A DNA stretch of 64,000 nt from DATEEW01 sp035273665 (GTDB lineage: Bacteria > Pseudomonadota > Gammaproteobacteria > Burkholderiales > SG8-39). Position 1 is the first letter of the stretch, and each line of letters opens with the position of its first letter. Below, piece after piece: positions 9,460 to 18,969 of this stretch. The notes below the pieces were generated by a model. That model was not told the origin of the DNA and searched no databases. It was given only the letters and a program-made list of their open reading frames with translations. Both the position numbers and the translations under genes were made by a program. Location of the stretch: assembly GCA_035273665.1 (NCBI GenBank), contig DATEOW010000038.1, positions 1 to 64,000 of the forward strand. Reading direction: 5' to 3'.

Positions 9460-10563
9460 ATGCGTGCCGGTCTTCGCATCGGTCTGGTCGGGCCTTTACC
9501 GCCGCCCGCGGGTGGAATGGCCAATCAGACACAACAGCTCGCAGCTTTGCTAAGCGCTGAGGGCTGCAAGGTCGAACTGATCCGTACCAACGCCGACTAT
9601 CGTCCGACTTGGATAGGCCGAATTCCGATTCTCCGAGCCCTCTCGCGTCTTGCTCCCTATAAGTTTTCGCTTTGGCGCACGGCGGGCCGTGTCGATCTGT
9701 TTCACGTTATGGCGAACTCCGGTTGGTCCTGGCATCTGTTCGCAGTCCCGGCAATTCTGATTGCCCGATTCCGTGGCGTGCCGGTTGTCGTCAACTATCG
9801 CGGTGGCGAAGCGGAAGTTTTTTTGCGGCGCGAATCGAAATGGGTGCTACCCATCCTCCGGCGCGCAGATGCGCTTGCGGTTCCCTCTGGATTTTTGCGA
9901 GACGTATTCGGTCGATTCGGTGTTCAAGCGCGCATCGTTCCGAACATCGTCGACCTTTCTCGTTTTGGCGCAAAGGGCACATATACAGGGAATGGAGCGC
10001 CGCATCTCGTGGTGACGCGAAACCTCGAGGCACTCTACGATTGCGCGACAGCCTTGCGGGCATTCGCCATTGTTCGCCGCCGTTTCCCGCGCGCGCGCTT
10101 GACGATCGCCGGCAGAGGTCCCGAACGAGAGATGCTTCTCGGTTTAGCTGGGCAACTGGGCGTTGGAGAAGCGACGAGCTTTCCCGGCTCGCTCGATCGC
10201 GATGCGATGGCTTCCCTCTACGCGTCCGCCGATCTCATGCTCAATCCGAGCCGGGTGGACAATATGCCCAATTCAGTACTGGAAGCGCTCGCGAGTGGTG
10301 TAGCCGTGGTGAGCACGAACGTCGGCGGTGTGCCTTATATGGTCGATGACGGAAAGACCGCCTTGCTTGTGCCGCCAGGCGATCCACAAGCCATGGCCGA
10401 TGCAGCCTTGCGCATCTTGAGCGAACCTTCGCTGGCCTCGGCACTGGTCGCGGCAGGGCGAGAAATGGCGCAACGCTACACTTGGCCGGAAGTGCGAACG
10501 CAACTCGCCGCCCTATATGAAGAAGTGCTTAGGGTTTCGGCCGCGACGCGGAGCCCCGTATGA
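9460..10563 (+). CDS. Glycosyltransferase family 4 protein
   Basis: A 367-residue GT-B fold glycosyltransferase. The glycine-rich N-terminal loop LVGPLPPPAGGMANQ is the acceptor-side motif, and the C-terminal Rossmann domain contains TIAGRGPE and the donor-binding region NPSRVDNMPNSVLEALASG with the paired acidic residues expected of GT4. It begins directly after the TGA of the preceding gene, and its own last four bases overlap the next start (ATGA). Function within EPS repeat assembly is inferred from context. Confidence 0.9.
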   Translation: MRAGLRIGLVGPLPPPAGGMANQTQQLAALLSAEGCKVELIRTNADYRPTWIGRIPILRALSRLAPYKFSLWRTAGRVDLFHVMANSGWSWHLFAVPAILIARFRGVPVVVNYRGGEAEVFLRRESKWVLPILRRADALAVPSGFLRDVFGRFGVQARIVPNIVDLSRFGAKGTYTGNGAPHLVVTRNLEALYDCATALRAFAIVRRRFPRARLTIAGRGPEREMLLGLAGQLGVGEATSFPGSLDRDAMASLYASADLMLNPSRVDNMPNSVLEALASGVAVVSTNVGGVPYMVDDGKTALLVPPGDPQAMADAALRILSEPSLASALVAAGREMAQRYTWPEVRTQLAALYEEVLRVSAATRSPV

Positions 10564-11954
10564 GCATGGCCGGCGACATCTATACGAGGCTTATCGCGGG
10601 GGCAGTATTTCCGCTTCATGAACGTTTGAAGAAACACACGACAGTCGCTGCGCGGCGCGAACTCGAGCGCAGTCAGTGGTTGAGCGCATCGGATTTGAAG
10701 GGTCTGCAACTCCGGCGTCTGCAAGCGCTTCTTCGTAGCGCGCAAGCGCATGTTCCCTATTATCGAGAGCAGTGGCGAAAGCTCGGGTTCGACGCCTCCA
10801 AACTTCAGTCGCTTGAGGATCTCAGACAACTGCCTTTTCTTGGAAAAGCAGAGATCCGGGCCAACGTCGAAGCTTTGAAATCGGAAAGAGCCAAAGGACT
10901 GGCTCGCTTTAACACTGGAGGATCGAGCGGCGAACCGTTGATCTTTTACATCGGGCGAGAACGGGTTAGTCATGATGTGGCGGCGAAGTGGCGTGCGACA
11001 AGATGGTGGAACGTGGACATCGGCGATCCGGAAATCGTGGTCTGGGGATCTCCTATCGAGTTAGGCGCTCAAGACAGTGTTCGCATGCTGCGCGATCGCT
11101 TATTGCGGACGGAGTTATTGCCCGCATTCGAAATGTCCGAGGCGAAGCTGGATGAATTCGTCCAGCGCATTCGTGACCGACGGCCGCGCATGCTTTTTGG
11201 TTATCCCTCTTCTTTGTCGCTGATTGCCCGTCATGCGCAGACACGCGGGCAGCGGATGGACGATCTCGGGCTGCGTGTCGCCTTCGTCACTTCCGAGCGT
11301 TTGTACGAAGATCAGCGCAACACTATCGAAACCGTTTTCGCTTGCCCTGTGGCAAACGGATATGGCGGCCGTGATGCGGGATTCATCGCGCATCAATGCC
11401 CTCAAGGCGGAATGCACATCACTGCCGAGGATATCGTCGTCGAAATCGTCGATCAGCAGGGTGCGCCTCTGCCTGCTGGCGAGGCGGGAGAAATCGTTGT
11501 CACACATCTTGCCACTCAAGAGTTTCCTTTTATTCGATACCGCACTGGCGATATTGCGTCGCTCGATACAAATAATTGCGCTTGCGGCCGTGGATTGCCG
11601 GTACTGAAGGAAATTCAAGGGCGCAGCACCGACTTCGTCGTTGCCGCCGATGGCACGGTGATGCACGGATTGGCGTTGATCTATGTTTTAAGGGGTTTAC
11701 CCGGGCTCGAAAGTTTCAAAATAGTCCAGGAAAGCTTGGAGCTCGTTCGCGTGCAAATTGTGCGCGGTGCGCAGTTCGGTCCGGATTCGCTCGCCGCGAT
11801 CGAGCAAGGATTCAAAGCTCGGCTAGGCGCGGGGGTACAGGTGCTGATCGAAAGTGTCGATGCGATATCGGCCGAGCGATCCGGCAAGTTTAGGTACGTC
11901 TCCAGTAAAGTGCCCCTGCCTGCAACAATGGCCGCGGCCGACAATGCAGTGTAG
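10560..11954 (+). CDS. Phenylacetate-CoA ligase/CapK-like adenylating enzyme
   Basis: A 464-residue member of the ANL superfamily. The acyl-adenylate P-loop is seen as FNTGGSSGEPL (about residues 118-128), with YRTGDIASLD and the later GRSTDFV hinge segment. N-terminal HVPYYREQW is typical of the CapK/PaaK-like group found in capsule and EPS clusters. Family members activate a carboxylic acid as an adenylate; in polysaccharide loci the acid and acceptor are unknown, but an acyl or aminoacyl decoration of the sugar is the usual suggestion. That would fit the FemAB- and GNAT-like genes nearby (inference). Confidence 0.88.
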   Translation: MSMAGDIYTRLIAGAVFPLHERLKKHTTVAARRELERSQWLSASDLKGLQLRRLQALLRSAQAHVPYYREQWRKLGFDASKLQSLEDLRQLPFLGKAEIRANVEALKSERAKGLARFNTGGSSGEPLIFYIGRERVSHDVAAKWRATRWWNVDIGDPEIVVWGSPIELGAQDSVRMLRDRLLRTELLPAFEMSEAKLDEFVQRIRDRRPRMLFGYPSSLSLIARHAQTRGQRMDDLGLRVAFVTSERLYEDQRNTIETVFACPVANGYGGRDAGFIAHQCPQGGMHITAEDIVVEIVDQQGAPLPAGEAGEIVVTHLATQEFPFIRYRTGDIASLDTNNCACGRGLPVLKEIQGRSTDFVVAADGTVMHGLALIYVLRGLPGLESFKIVQESLELVRVQIVRGAQFGPDSLAAIEQGFKARLGAGVQVLIESVDAISAERSGKFRYVSSKVPLPATMAAADNAV

Positions 11955-11966
11955 GCGAGGAACAAA

Positions 11967-12902
11967 ATGAAAGTATCAGTCATCATGCCCTGCTATAACG
12001 GGGGGACCTTCCTGGAATCGGCGGTCCGCTCGGCGCTCGCTCAAGAGAATTGCGAGTGGGAGGTTGAAGTGATGGTGATCAACGACCATAGCGACGATGC
12101 GTACACCCTGGAGCTGATGGATCAACTCGCGAAACTTCCTGGTGTGCGGGTGGTTTCGAATACAGGAAATCGGGGCATCGCTGCGGGTCGTAATTTTGGT
12201 ATGGCTGCATCGGATGCCGATTGGTTCGCATTTTTGGACGGCGACGATTTATGGTTGCCGCATTCGATGCAAGCGCGGATCGAAGCCTGGAAGCTTTTTC
12301 CGCAAGCGGAAATTCTCTCGGGCGATCATGCAATCTTCAATGGCGAGATTCCGCAAGAACCGGAGCCCTTCGTGGCTGCACGATTGAATCGCTACGCCAA
12401 TGTGGCGTCTGCTTTCAAAAGCGGCCGACCGATCGGCTTGTCAAAACCGGTAGATCTTTTTGTCGGCGCGATACCCATGTGGGTCGGAACCGTCATCATC
12501 AAGCGAAGCGTTTTTGAGAAAGTGGGCGTTTTCGACGAGCAATTGCGCCGCGCTCAAGATGTGAACATGTGGCTGCGCGCATCGCGCGTCGCGGATGTAG
12601 CGTTCACGCCGCGCATCGTCGCCCTCTATCGCCAGCATGCCGGCGCCATTACTGCCGAAGAAGGGCCGCCTGGGAAAGGGAGTGCGCTGTCTTATCAGAA
12701 GTTGCACGATATGCCGGAGTTTGCGGCGCATCGGAAAGCGCTTCGACGCGTTATCGGGTACTCGCACAACCGCGATGCAGTTTATTACCGGCGGCGCGGT
12801 CGTTATGCAGAGGCGGTCAAAGCCTCTTTGCGCGGCCTTCGTGCGGATTTACGCAATCCTCTTATTTGGAAAAACCTTGCCGCATCAGTTGTGCGCCGTT
12901 GA
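11967..12902 (+). CDS. Glycosyltransferase family 2 protein
   Basis: A 311-residue GT-A glycosyltransferase. Motifs: VSVIMPCYNGGTFLESAV at the N-terminus, VINDHSDD in the nucleotide-binding region and FLDGDDLW containing the metal-binding DxD-like pair. The C-terminal part has RRAQDVNMWLRASR, the usual ED-like acceptor region. GAGGAAC lies just upstream of the ATG as a good ribosome-binding site. A 56-bp gap follows before the flippase gene. Confidence 0.91.
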   Translation: MKVSVIMPCYNGGTFLESAVRSALAQENCEWEVEVMVINDHSDDAYTLELMDQLAKLPGVRVVSNTGNRGIAAGRNFGMAASDADWFAFLDGDDLWLPHSMQARIEAWKLFPQAEILSGDHAIFNGEIPQEPEPFVAARLNRYANVASAFKSGRPIGLSKPVDLFVGAIPMWVGTVIIKRSVFEKVGVFDEQLRRAQDVNMWLRASRVADVAFTPRIVALYRQHAGAITAEEGPPGKGSALSYQKLHDMPEFAAHRKALRRVIGYSHNRDAVYYRRRGRYAEAVKASLRGLRADLRNPLIWKNLAASVVRR

Positions 12903-12958
12903 ATGAAATCACCATCGCAAACCGCTCGCTGGGCTCGTTATGACTGCGACATAGTCCG

Positions 12959-14407
12959 ATGAGTCCCGTTCGCCGAACCTTGGCACTCTCCTTCGCGGAG
13001 AACTATACGGTCATGTTCATCAGTTTCGCCGGCTCCTTAGTGCTGGCGCGGATATTGACGCCGACGGATATCGGCGTTTTCTCGGTGGGCGCAGTGTTGG
13101 TGGGGCTTGCACACATCATGCGAGATTTCGGCGTCGGCCAATACATCATTCAGGAGAAGGAGCTTACCGAAGATCGCATCCGTGCCGCGATGACCGTCAC
13201 GCTCGTGCTTGGTTGGAGCATGGCGGCGCTATTGGCGGTTTTGAGTGTTCCCGCCGCAATTTTTTATGCAGAACCCGGTGTGCGCAATGTCATGCTCGTT
13301 CTGGCCGCGAATTTTATGTTAATTCCCTTCGGCACAGTCGCGATGGCCTATATGCGTCGCGAGATGAAATTCGGTGCGCTGTATTGGGTTCGCTCTCTGG
13401 GCTCGCTTGCACATACCGCGACGGCCATTGGCCTCGCCTTTATGGGGCTAGGCTATATGTCTCTCGCGTGGTCCTCAATGGTGGGAATCGCAATGACGGT
13501 GCTATTGACGGGCTTGTTGCGTCCGGCGGTCCTGCCTTGGCTACCCGGTCGACGGGAACTACCTCGCGTGCTCCGCTTCGGTTCGTTTTTGAGCGGTGCC
13601 AGTATTGTGAATGAGATGGGCCGCGGTGCGCCCGATCTCATTATCGGCAAGCTCCAATCCATGGAAGCCGTCGGTTTTTTTGGACGCGCCAACGGCATGG
13701 TCGATCTTTTCAATCGGCTCATCGGTACCGCGATATCTACGGTGGCTACCCCGTACTTCGCCGCCCAGAATCGGGCCGGAGAGGACCTGGCGCCGATCTA
13801 CTTGCGCATCGTTCATCTCGTGAGCGGCATCTCGTGGACCTTCTTCGCTTTTGTCGGGATCATGGCTTACCCCTTGATCAACCTGCTCTTCGGTTCCCAA
13901 TGGAACGAATCGGTGCCCGTCGCACGCATCCTGTGCTTCTGGGCTGCGCTGGCCAGCACCTTCCGCTTTTCCGGCCAACTCTTCATTGCGCTCGGGGAAG
14001 TCAAGATTTATGCGCAGCTGCAGTTTCTAACCCAATTGTTGCGTGTGGCCTTCATTCTTGCGAGCGCGCCTTTCGGGCTGGAAGCGGTCGCCGCCTCGAT
14101 CGTCATTTCCTCATGCCTTGGTTCAATCCTCACCATGCGGCGCCTTCGCTCGTTGGCGGGCATTCGCGCCCTGGATATCTTTAAGAAACTCTTACCCAGC
14201 GGCGCGGTTGCCTTATCGAGTTCCCTCGGGCCGATCACGACGGTCGCCATTTTTGGTTTGGAGTCGGAACGAATTTGGCTAGTGTTGGCCCTGGCCGGCG
14301 CTGGGGCAGCGCTGGGTTGGCTTACTTCCATTTATGTCCTGAAGCACGGGATCAGCGGCGAAGTAGACTTACTGCTGGCTCGCGTTCGCGGCGCATTGAA
14401 AAAATGA
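12959..14407 (+). CDS. Wzx-type polysaccharide flippase (MOP superfamily)
   Basis: A 482-residue polytopic membrane protein with about 12-14 hydrophobic segments, beginning with ALSFAENYTVMFISFAGSLVLARILTPTDIG (quoted here only as its opening ALSFAENY and the conserved LARILTPTDIGVFS). The arrangement of an N-terminal amphipathic start, LARxLTPxDIG motif and repeated helices is that of lipopolysaccharide/EPS flippases. It should move lipid-linked repeat units across the inner membrane. Its last four bases overlap the ATG of the next gene. Confidence 0.9.
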   Translation: MSPVRRTLALSFAENYTVMFISFAGSLVLARILTPTDIGVFSVGAVLVGLAHIMRDFGVGQYIIQEKELTEDRIRAAMTVTLVLGWSMAALLAVLSVPAAIFYAEPGVRNVMLVLAANFMLIPFGTVAMAYMRREMKFGALYWVRSLGSLAHTATAIGLAFMGLGYMSLAWSSMVGIAMTVLLTGLLRPAVLPWLPGRRELPRVLRFGSFLSGASIVNEMGRGAPDLIIGKLQSMEAVGFFGRANGMVDLFNRLIGTAISTVATPYFAAQNRAGEDLAPIYLRIVHLVSGISWTFFAFVGIMAYPLINLLFGSQWNESVPVARILCFWAALASTFRFSGQLFIALGEVKIYAQLQFLTQLLRVAFILASAPFGLEAVAASIVISSCLGSILTMRRLRSLAGIRALDIFKKLLPSGAVALSSSLGPITTVAIFGLESERIWLVLALAGAGAALGWLTSIYVLKHGISGEVDLLLARVRGALKK

Positions 14408-15909
14408 CGGCAATATCGATTCACGAGACCAGGGTGTTGGGGCAAGGCGCGACGGCGAAAGGCCGGTATTTGCGTGTCTCATTGCGCAATGGACAAGCGC
14501 AGATCGAAGGCAGAACGAGTTGCACCCTGGGAATTGCAAATGGAATTCATGCGCGGTGGCATTGGGACGGGGAAAAACTCGAAATCAGCAATTGCACGAT
14601 GGGCTTTCAGCCGCTGTTTTGGAAGAGCGATGCGGAATCGATCTGCGTTTCGGAACATCTTCCCGATTTGGTCGAGGCGAACGAGACCCTAGATGAAACG
14701 GCACTGGCAGTATTTCTGCGCTTAGGCTTTTTCCTCGGTGACGACACTGCTTTCGTTCAAATACGTCAACTGCCGCCGAATTCAAAACTCAGTTGGCGGC
14801 CCGCGCGCGGTGCCGATTTGAATCGCGGAGAGCGGCCCAGTGCACCGGCTCATGCGATCGAGCGCGATCGGGCGATTAGAATTTATGGCGAGCTTTTTCA
14901 CCGCGCCGTAGAGAAAACGCTGCCGGCGCCGGAGAAAGGCTTGTTTCTGCCCCTCACAGGGGGCCGTGATAGTCGACATATCGCTTATGCGTTGAAGCGC
15001 TTGAACGTCGCACCGGAAGCCTACGTGACGCAACGACACCTCCCGACACGCGTTGATAACGATGCGCGCATTGCGGCAGTACTTGCTCGAGAGCTCGGTA
15101 GTCCTCTGCGCGTGTTCGGACAACCGGGGTTCTACGTCCAGAATCTCCTGAACAATCTAAGCGAGACCGGTTACTGCGCAGATGAGCACGGGCAACTCGA
15201 ACCGCTGCGCCAGTGGCTCAAGGAAGTTGGTGCCCGGCGTGTGTACGACGGCATCGGCGGCGACGTGATGTCGCAAAGCAGCTATCAGAACGAGCAGTTG
15301 AATGATCGTTATCGGGCAGGAGAGCTCCACTTCGTTGCCGACGCACTATTGGAACGTTGGCGAGGATCGACCGGCGGTTGGGCCGCGCTGCTGCATGACG
15401 ATATGCGGCAGGCATTCTCGATGGAAAAAGCGCGTCAGCGCCTGCGCGACGAGTTAGCCATGCACGCCTCGCATCATGACCCGCTGCGCGCCTTCTATTT
15501 TTGGAATCGCACACGTCGCGAAATCGCATTGTGCTTCCCTCCGCGCGAGGGACTAGACGTGTGTATGCCCTATCTCGAAGAAGATATCTGGCATTTTCTG
15601 GAAGGTCTTCCATCGGACTTACGATGCGATCGTCGATTGCACACCGACACTATTTTGCACACCTACCCCGAATGGGCGCATATCCCGTTCGAAGACAAGA
15701 GCGACAGGCGCGTGCCTTCGCGCAGGGAAAGCCTGCGCTTCGCTATCGACTTTCTCCTACGAGCGATGCCCTTGGATTCGCCGGCCATCGATTCTTCAGC
15801 GCTAATGACGCGCTGTATGGGCCTATTTTTCCGGCGCGCCTGGTGGAGCCCGGAAATGGCCTTGTACTTACTCAGCCTACTGAAGAAACGGCAAAATGGC
15901 GACCTTTAA
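14404..15909 (+). CDS. Asparagine synthase-like protein with non-canonical glutaminase half
   Basis: A 501-residue protein resembling asparagine synthetase B in its C-terminal half: a variant PP-loop TGGRDSR (residues 185-191) and YDGIGGDVM in place of the usual SGDGGDE. The N-terminal half has a glutaminase-like fold outline (GFQPLFW, SEHLPDLVE) but starts MTAISIHE and has no Cys2, so it should not hydrolyse glutamine. Such proteins may use free ammonia, or use the ATP-PPase domain for another amide or ester bond. The ATG at 14404 overlaps the flippase stop; a start 129 bases further upstream would lie inside the flippase gene and was rejected. Confidence 0.85.
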   Translation: MTAISIHETRVLGQGATAKGRYLRVSLRNGQAQIEGRTSCTLGIANGIHARWHWDGEKLEISNCTMGFQPLFWKSDAESICVSEHLPDLVEANETLDETALAVFLRLGFFLGDDTAFVQIRQLPPNSKLSWRPARGADLNRGERPSAPAHAIERDRAIRIYGELFHRAVEKTLPAPEKGLFLPLTGGRDSRHIAYALKRLNVAPEAYVTQRHLPTRVDNDARIAAVLARELGSPLRVFGQPGFYVQNLLNNLSETGYCADEHGQLEPLRQWLKEVGARRVYDGIGGDVMSQSSYQNEQLNDRYRAGELHFVADALLERWRGSTGGWAALLHDDMRQAFSMEKARQRLRDELAMHASHHDPLRAFYFWNRTRREIALCFPPREGLDVCMPYLEEDIWHFLEGLPSDLRCDRRLHTDTILHTYPEWAHIPFEDKSDRRVPSRRESLRFAIDFLLRAMPLDSPAIDSSALMTRCMGLFFRRAWWSPEMALYLLSLLKKRQNGDL

Positions 15910-15936
15910 GCTCCAGCGACAGGGCCATGGATTCGA

Positions 15937-16905
15937 ATGAGTACGCAATCGCGCGCTGAATACATCAATGTTCTAATCCCCGCTTATAACGCGGCGTCCT
16001 TCATTGGCGAGGCGCTGGAGAGTATTGCGGCCCAAACTCGCTTGCCCGACAACGTTATCGTCGTGGACGATGGTTCCAAAGACGGCACTGCGGACATCGT
16101 CGAGGCGTTCGCCCGTACAAGTCCCATGCCGCTCAAGCTCATACGTCAACCGAATAGCGGCGCCTCCAAAGCGAGAAACAACGGCATCAAAGAAATGCGT
16201 GAAGGATGGGTCGCTTTTCTGGATGCGGACGATTTATGGTTGCCAAATAACCTTGCGGTCCTGGAAGAAACTGCACGCGCGGCGCCCAATGCGGTGGCCG
16301 CATTCGGTGACGGCGTCTATTTCTCGAAACATGGTCCCGACAGCGCGCCTTTCTCACGCGCAAAAGCCATTGCCGCCGGCGAGCCGCTGCCCGAGTCCGG
16401 CTTATTTTTGCTCGGCCAACGTCTCTTCACCGGCCTTTTGCCGGGTAGCTTCATCATTCCCTCGAGCTTCATGGTGCGTACAGCGGTGCTGCAAGCGGTC
16501 GGCGGCTTCAATACCGATATCCTCTATCACGCCGACCGTTTGCTGATGCTTCAGCTGTCCAAAGCGGGCGATTTCGTTTTCGTAGATCGGGTGCTATCTA
16601 GAAACCGCATCCATGAGAACAACATCACCCATCCCAAGAACACGGCTCGCAACGAATTGTCTTCGCTGAGCATTTTGAACAAGTTGAGCACACTCGTCCC
16701 GCTTACCGACCAAGAAGTGGCCAGCATCGAAGCGCAGAAACGGATCACCGTTCATCAGGGGTCGTACAGCGCATCCACTTCCGGCTTGAAAAGCTATCTC
16801 CGCTTTTTGCGCGAGGTAAAGAGCATCAACGGCCGTGTGGCAATCCCGCGTCTGAAAGACATCGCGCGCGCGGCACTACGCTCTTTTTCAAGTGCCGGGG
16901 CTTGA
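15937..16905 (+). CDS. Glycosyltransferase family 2 protein
   Basis: A 322-residue GT-A enzyme with NVLIPAYNAASFIGEALESI at the N-terminus, VVDDGSKDGT and FLDADDLWLPNN as the nucleotide and metal-binding motifs, and GGFNTDILYHADRL as the acceptor-side region. The C-terminal 70 residues are basic and may be an extra helical extension. It is the second GT2 of the operon. The following methyltransferase begins one base after its stop. Confidence 0.91.
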   Translation: MSTQSRAEYINVLIPAYNAASFIGEALESIAAQTRLPDNVIVVDDGSKDGTADIVEAFARTSPMPLKLIRQPNSGASKARNNGIKEMREGWVAFLDADDLWLPNNLAVLEETARAAPNAVAAFGDGVYFSKHGPDSAPFSRAKAIAAGEPLPESGLFLLGQRLFTGLLPGSFIIPSSFMVRTAVLQAVGGFNTDILYHADRLLMLQLSKAGDFVFVDRVLSRNRIHENNITHPKNTARNELSSLSILNKLSTLVPLTDQEVASIEAQKRITVHQGSYSASTSGLKSYLRFLREVKSINGRVAIPRLKDIARAALRSFSSAGA

Positions 16906-16906
16906 T

Positions 16907-17668
16907 ATGGCGCAAGCAAGTGCGTTCGACGTGGAGTTTGAGGCCGCATTTCCGGGCGTCACCCAGCGCGAAAAAGACCGTTTGGTTGCGACTTTGGACG
17001 CGATACCTTCCGACGCAAAACGTGCTTTGGAGGTTGGTTTTCTGGAACTGGGAATGACGCGACTCTTGGACCGGCGTCTCGATCTGGTGAGCATCGATCT
17101 ACCGCTGAATAAATCACTCCCGAAGGAATTCAAGCTCGCGTACGCCAGTATCGAAGGTTTGCCTTTCGCCGATCGTCATTTCGATATCATCGTTTGCACG
17201 GAGGTGCTCGAGCATCTACCCGAACAAACCTTCAGACGAGGGATCCGGGAGCTCGAAAGGGTCAGCGCCAGGTATCTGCTCGTTTCGGTGCCCTATCGGC
17301 AGCGGGTATGGAACGAATACTACAAATGTTCACATTGTGGATACGTCGGCAATAGCATGAACCATTTACGCTACTTCGATGAGAAGAGCGTGGGTGCGAT
17401 GTTCCCCGAGTTTTCGCTCACCGAGCAAAAATTAATCGGCGATATCGCGGGCTATGCGCCCGACTTTCTTTATCGTCTTGCGCGCAGCGTGGGGAATGTC
17501 TGGGCGACGCGCACTTGGAAATGCTCAAACTGCAAAAAGATGCCTGAAGAAATTCGCCCGAACCTATTCGGCGCCGCGTTGCGCCGTGTGATATGGCGTT
17601 TGGAAAAAGCGGCACCCAAGCGCAAGTGCTGGTCAATCTGTTTATTGGAAAGGCGTGTTGCAACGTGA
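16907..17668 (+). CDS. Class I SAM-dependent methyltransferase with two CxxC pairs
   Basis: A 253-residue Methyltransf_11-like protein. The SAM-binding part is weak in motif I (ALEVGFLELG) but clear in GLPFADRHFDIIVCTEVLEHL. It also has two CxxC pairs, KCSHCGY (about residue 142) and KCSNCKK (about 206), which could form a zinc site. Such proteins in EPS and O-antigen clusters usually methylate a sugar. ATG 16907 was chosen; a GTG at 16892 inside the preceding gene would add five residues. Confidence 0.82.
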   Translation: MAQASAFDVEFEAAFPGVTQREKDRLVATLDAIPSDAKRALEVGFLELGMTRLLDRRLDLVSIDLPLNKSLPKEFKLAYASIEGLPFADRHFDIIVCTEVLEHLPEQTFRRGIRELERVSARYLLVSVPYRQRVWNEYYKCSHCGYVGNSMNHLRYFDEKSVGAMFPEFSLTEQKLIGDIAGYAPDFLYRLARSVGNVWATRTWKCSNCKKMPEEIRPNLFGAALRRVIWRLEKAAPKRKCWSICLLERRVAT

Positions 17669-18969
17669 GAGATATCGTCGTCACGCTGATTATCGTGGGG
17701 GCTTTGCCCTACATCATCCGTGCGCCCTGGTTCGGCATTATCGGCTGGAACTGGGTCGGCATCATGAATCCTCACCGTCTTGGGTGGGGTTTCGCCGGCA
17801 GTTTGCCTTTCGCCCAGGTGATCGGCATTTGCACCTTGGTCGGCTTGATTTTTTCGAAGGAGAAAAAAAGTTTCCCGATCAATCGGGTGACCGTGACGCT
17901 CATCATTTTTATTCTTTGGATGTGCTTCACCACGCTCACCGCCTTGAACGGGCCCGATGCGGTCGACGGCATGGTCAAGATGCTGAAGATTCAGATCGTC
18001 ATCTTGTTGGGTTTCATGCTGATGCAAAGCCGCGAGCGGATCCACTGGCTCACCTGGACTTTGGTCGTGTCCGTCGGTTTTTACGGCGTAAAGGGAGGCA
18101 TTTTCACGCTCATCGGCGGTGGTTCGAACATGGTGCTCGGGCCGCCAGGCACTTTCATATCGGGCAACACCGAAATCGGCCTGGCGCTACTCATGATGAT
18201 GCCGCTGATGCGCTATCTCCAGCTCAATACAAAAAAGAAGTTGGTACGTTGGGGACTTGGCATCGCGATGCTGTTGACCGGGATTGCCGTGCTCGGAACG
18301 CATTCGCGCGGCGCCCTCCTCGGCGCTGGTGTGATGATCGCCGCTTTCTGGTGGAAGAGCCGCAGCAAGTTGCTGATCACAGGTGTGATGATTCTCGCTG
18401 TACCCGCCTTTTTGGCATTCATGCCGCATGAGTGGTGGGCGAAGATGGACACCATTCAAAATTATGAGCAGGATGCTTCGGCGATGGGCCGAATCAATGC
18501 ATGGCACTTCGCGGTCAACGTGGCGACGGACAGGCCGTTTGGCGGCGGATTCGATGCTTTTACGCCGCGATGGTTTGAACGCTATGCACCGGTGCCCGAC
18601 GATTTTCACGATGCGCACAGCATTTATTTCGAGATTTTGGGCGAGCACGGTTTTGTCGGTCTTGCGCTATTCCTAATACTGATGTGGCTTACTTGGCGCA
18701 CGGGATCGCGCATCGTTCGCCTGACAAAAGGGAAACCGCAATTCACTTGGGCGCGAGATCTGGCATTGATGTCTCAAGTCAGTTTGTTGGCTTATTGGGT
18801 TGCCGGCGCCTTTTTGGGACTCGCGTATTTCGATGGTTATTATTTGATCATTTCGCTGTTGGTGTTGACTCGGATTGTCGTCGAACGCGAACTGGCCGCT
18901 GTGCCTGAGGCAGTCGACCAATCGCAGCTGCGACCGGCGACGTACCCGGCGACTGGGCATGTCTCGTGA
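17665..18969 (+). CDS. XrtA-associated O-antigen ligase-like membrane protein
   Basis: A 434-residue inner-membrane protein with about ten to twelve hydrophobic segments. The N-terminus VRDIVVTLIIVGALPYI and the NPHRLGWGFAGSLPF segment identify the exosortase A-associated putative O-glycosylation ligase family (Wzy_C/WaaL fold). The periplasmic loop contains the expected HSIYFEILGEHGFVG stretch. The GTG at 17665 overlaps the methyltransferase stop (GTGA) and aligns with family N-termini; a start 72 bases upstream inside the previous gene was rejected. It probably polymerises the EPS or transfers glycans to sorted proteins; which one is unknown. Confidence 0.9.
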   Translation: MRDIVVTLIIVGALPYIIRAPWFGIIGWNWVGIMNPHRLGWGFAGSLPFAQVIGICTLVGLIFSKEKKSFPINRVTVTLIIFILWMCFTTLTALNGPDAVDGMVKMLKIQIVILLGFMLMQSRERIHWLTWTLVVSVGFYGVKGGIFTLIGGGSNMVLGPPGTFISGNTEIGLALLMMMPLMRYLQLNTKKKLVRWGLGIAMLLTGIAVLGTHSRGALLGAGVMIAAFWWKSRSKLLITGVMILAVPAFLAFMPHEWWAKMDTIQNYEQDASAMGRINAWHFAVNVATDRPFGGGFDAFTPRWFERYAPVPDDFHDAHSIYFEILGEHGFVGLALFLILMWLTWRTGSRIVRLTKGKPQFTWARDLALMSQVSLLAYWVAGAFLGLAYFDGYYLIISLLVLTRIVVERELAAVPEAVDQSQLRPATYPATGHVS

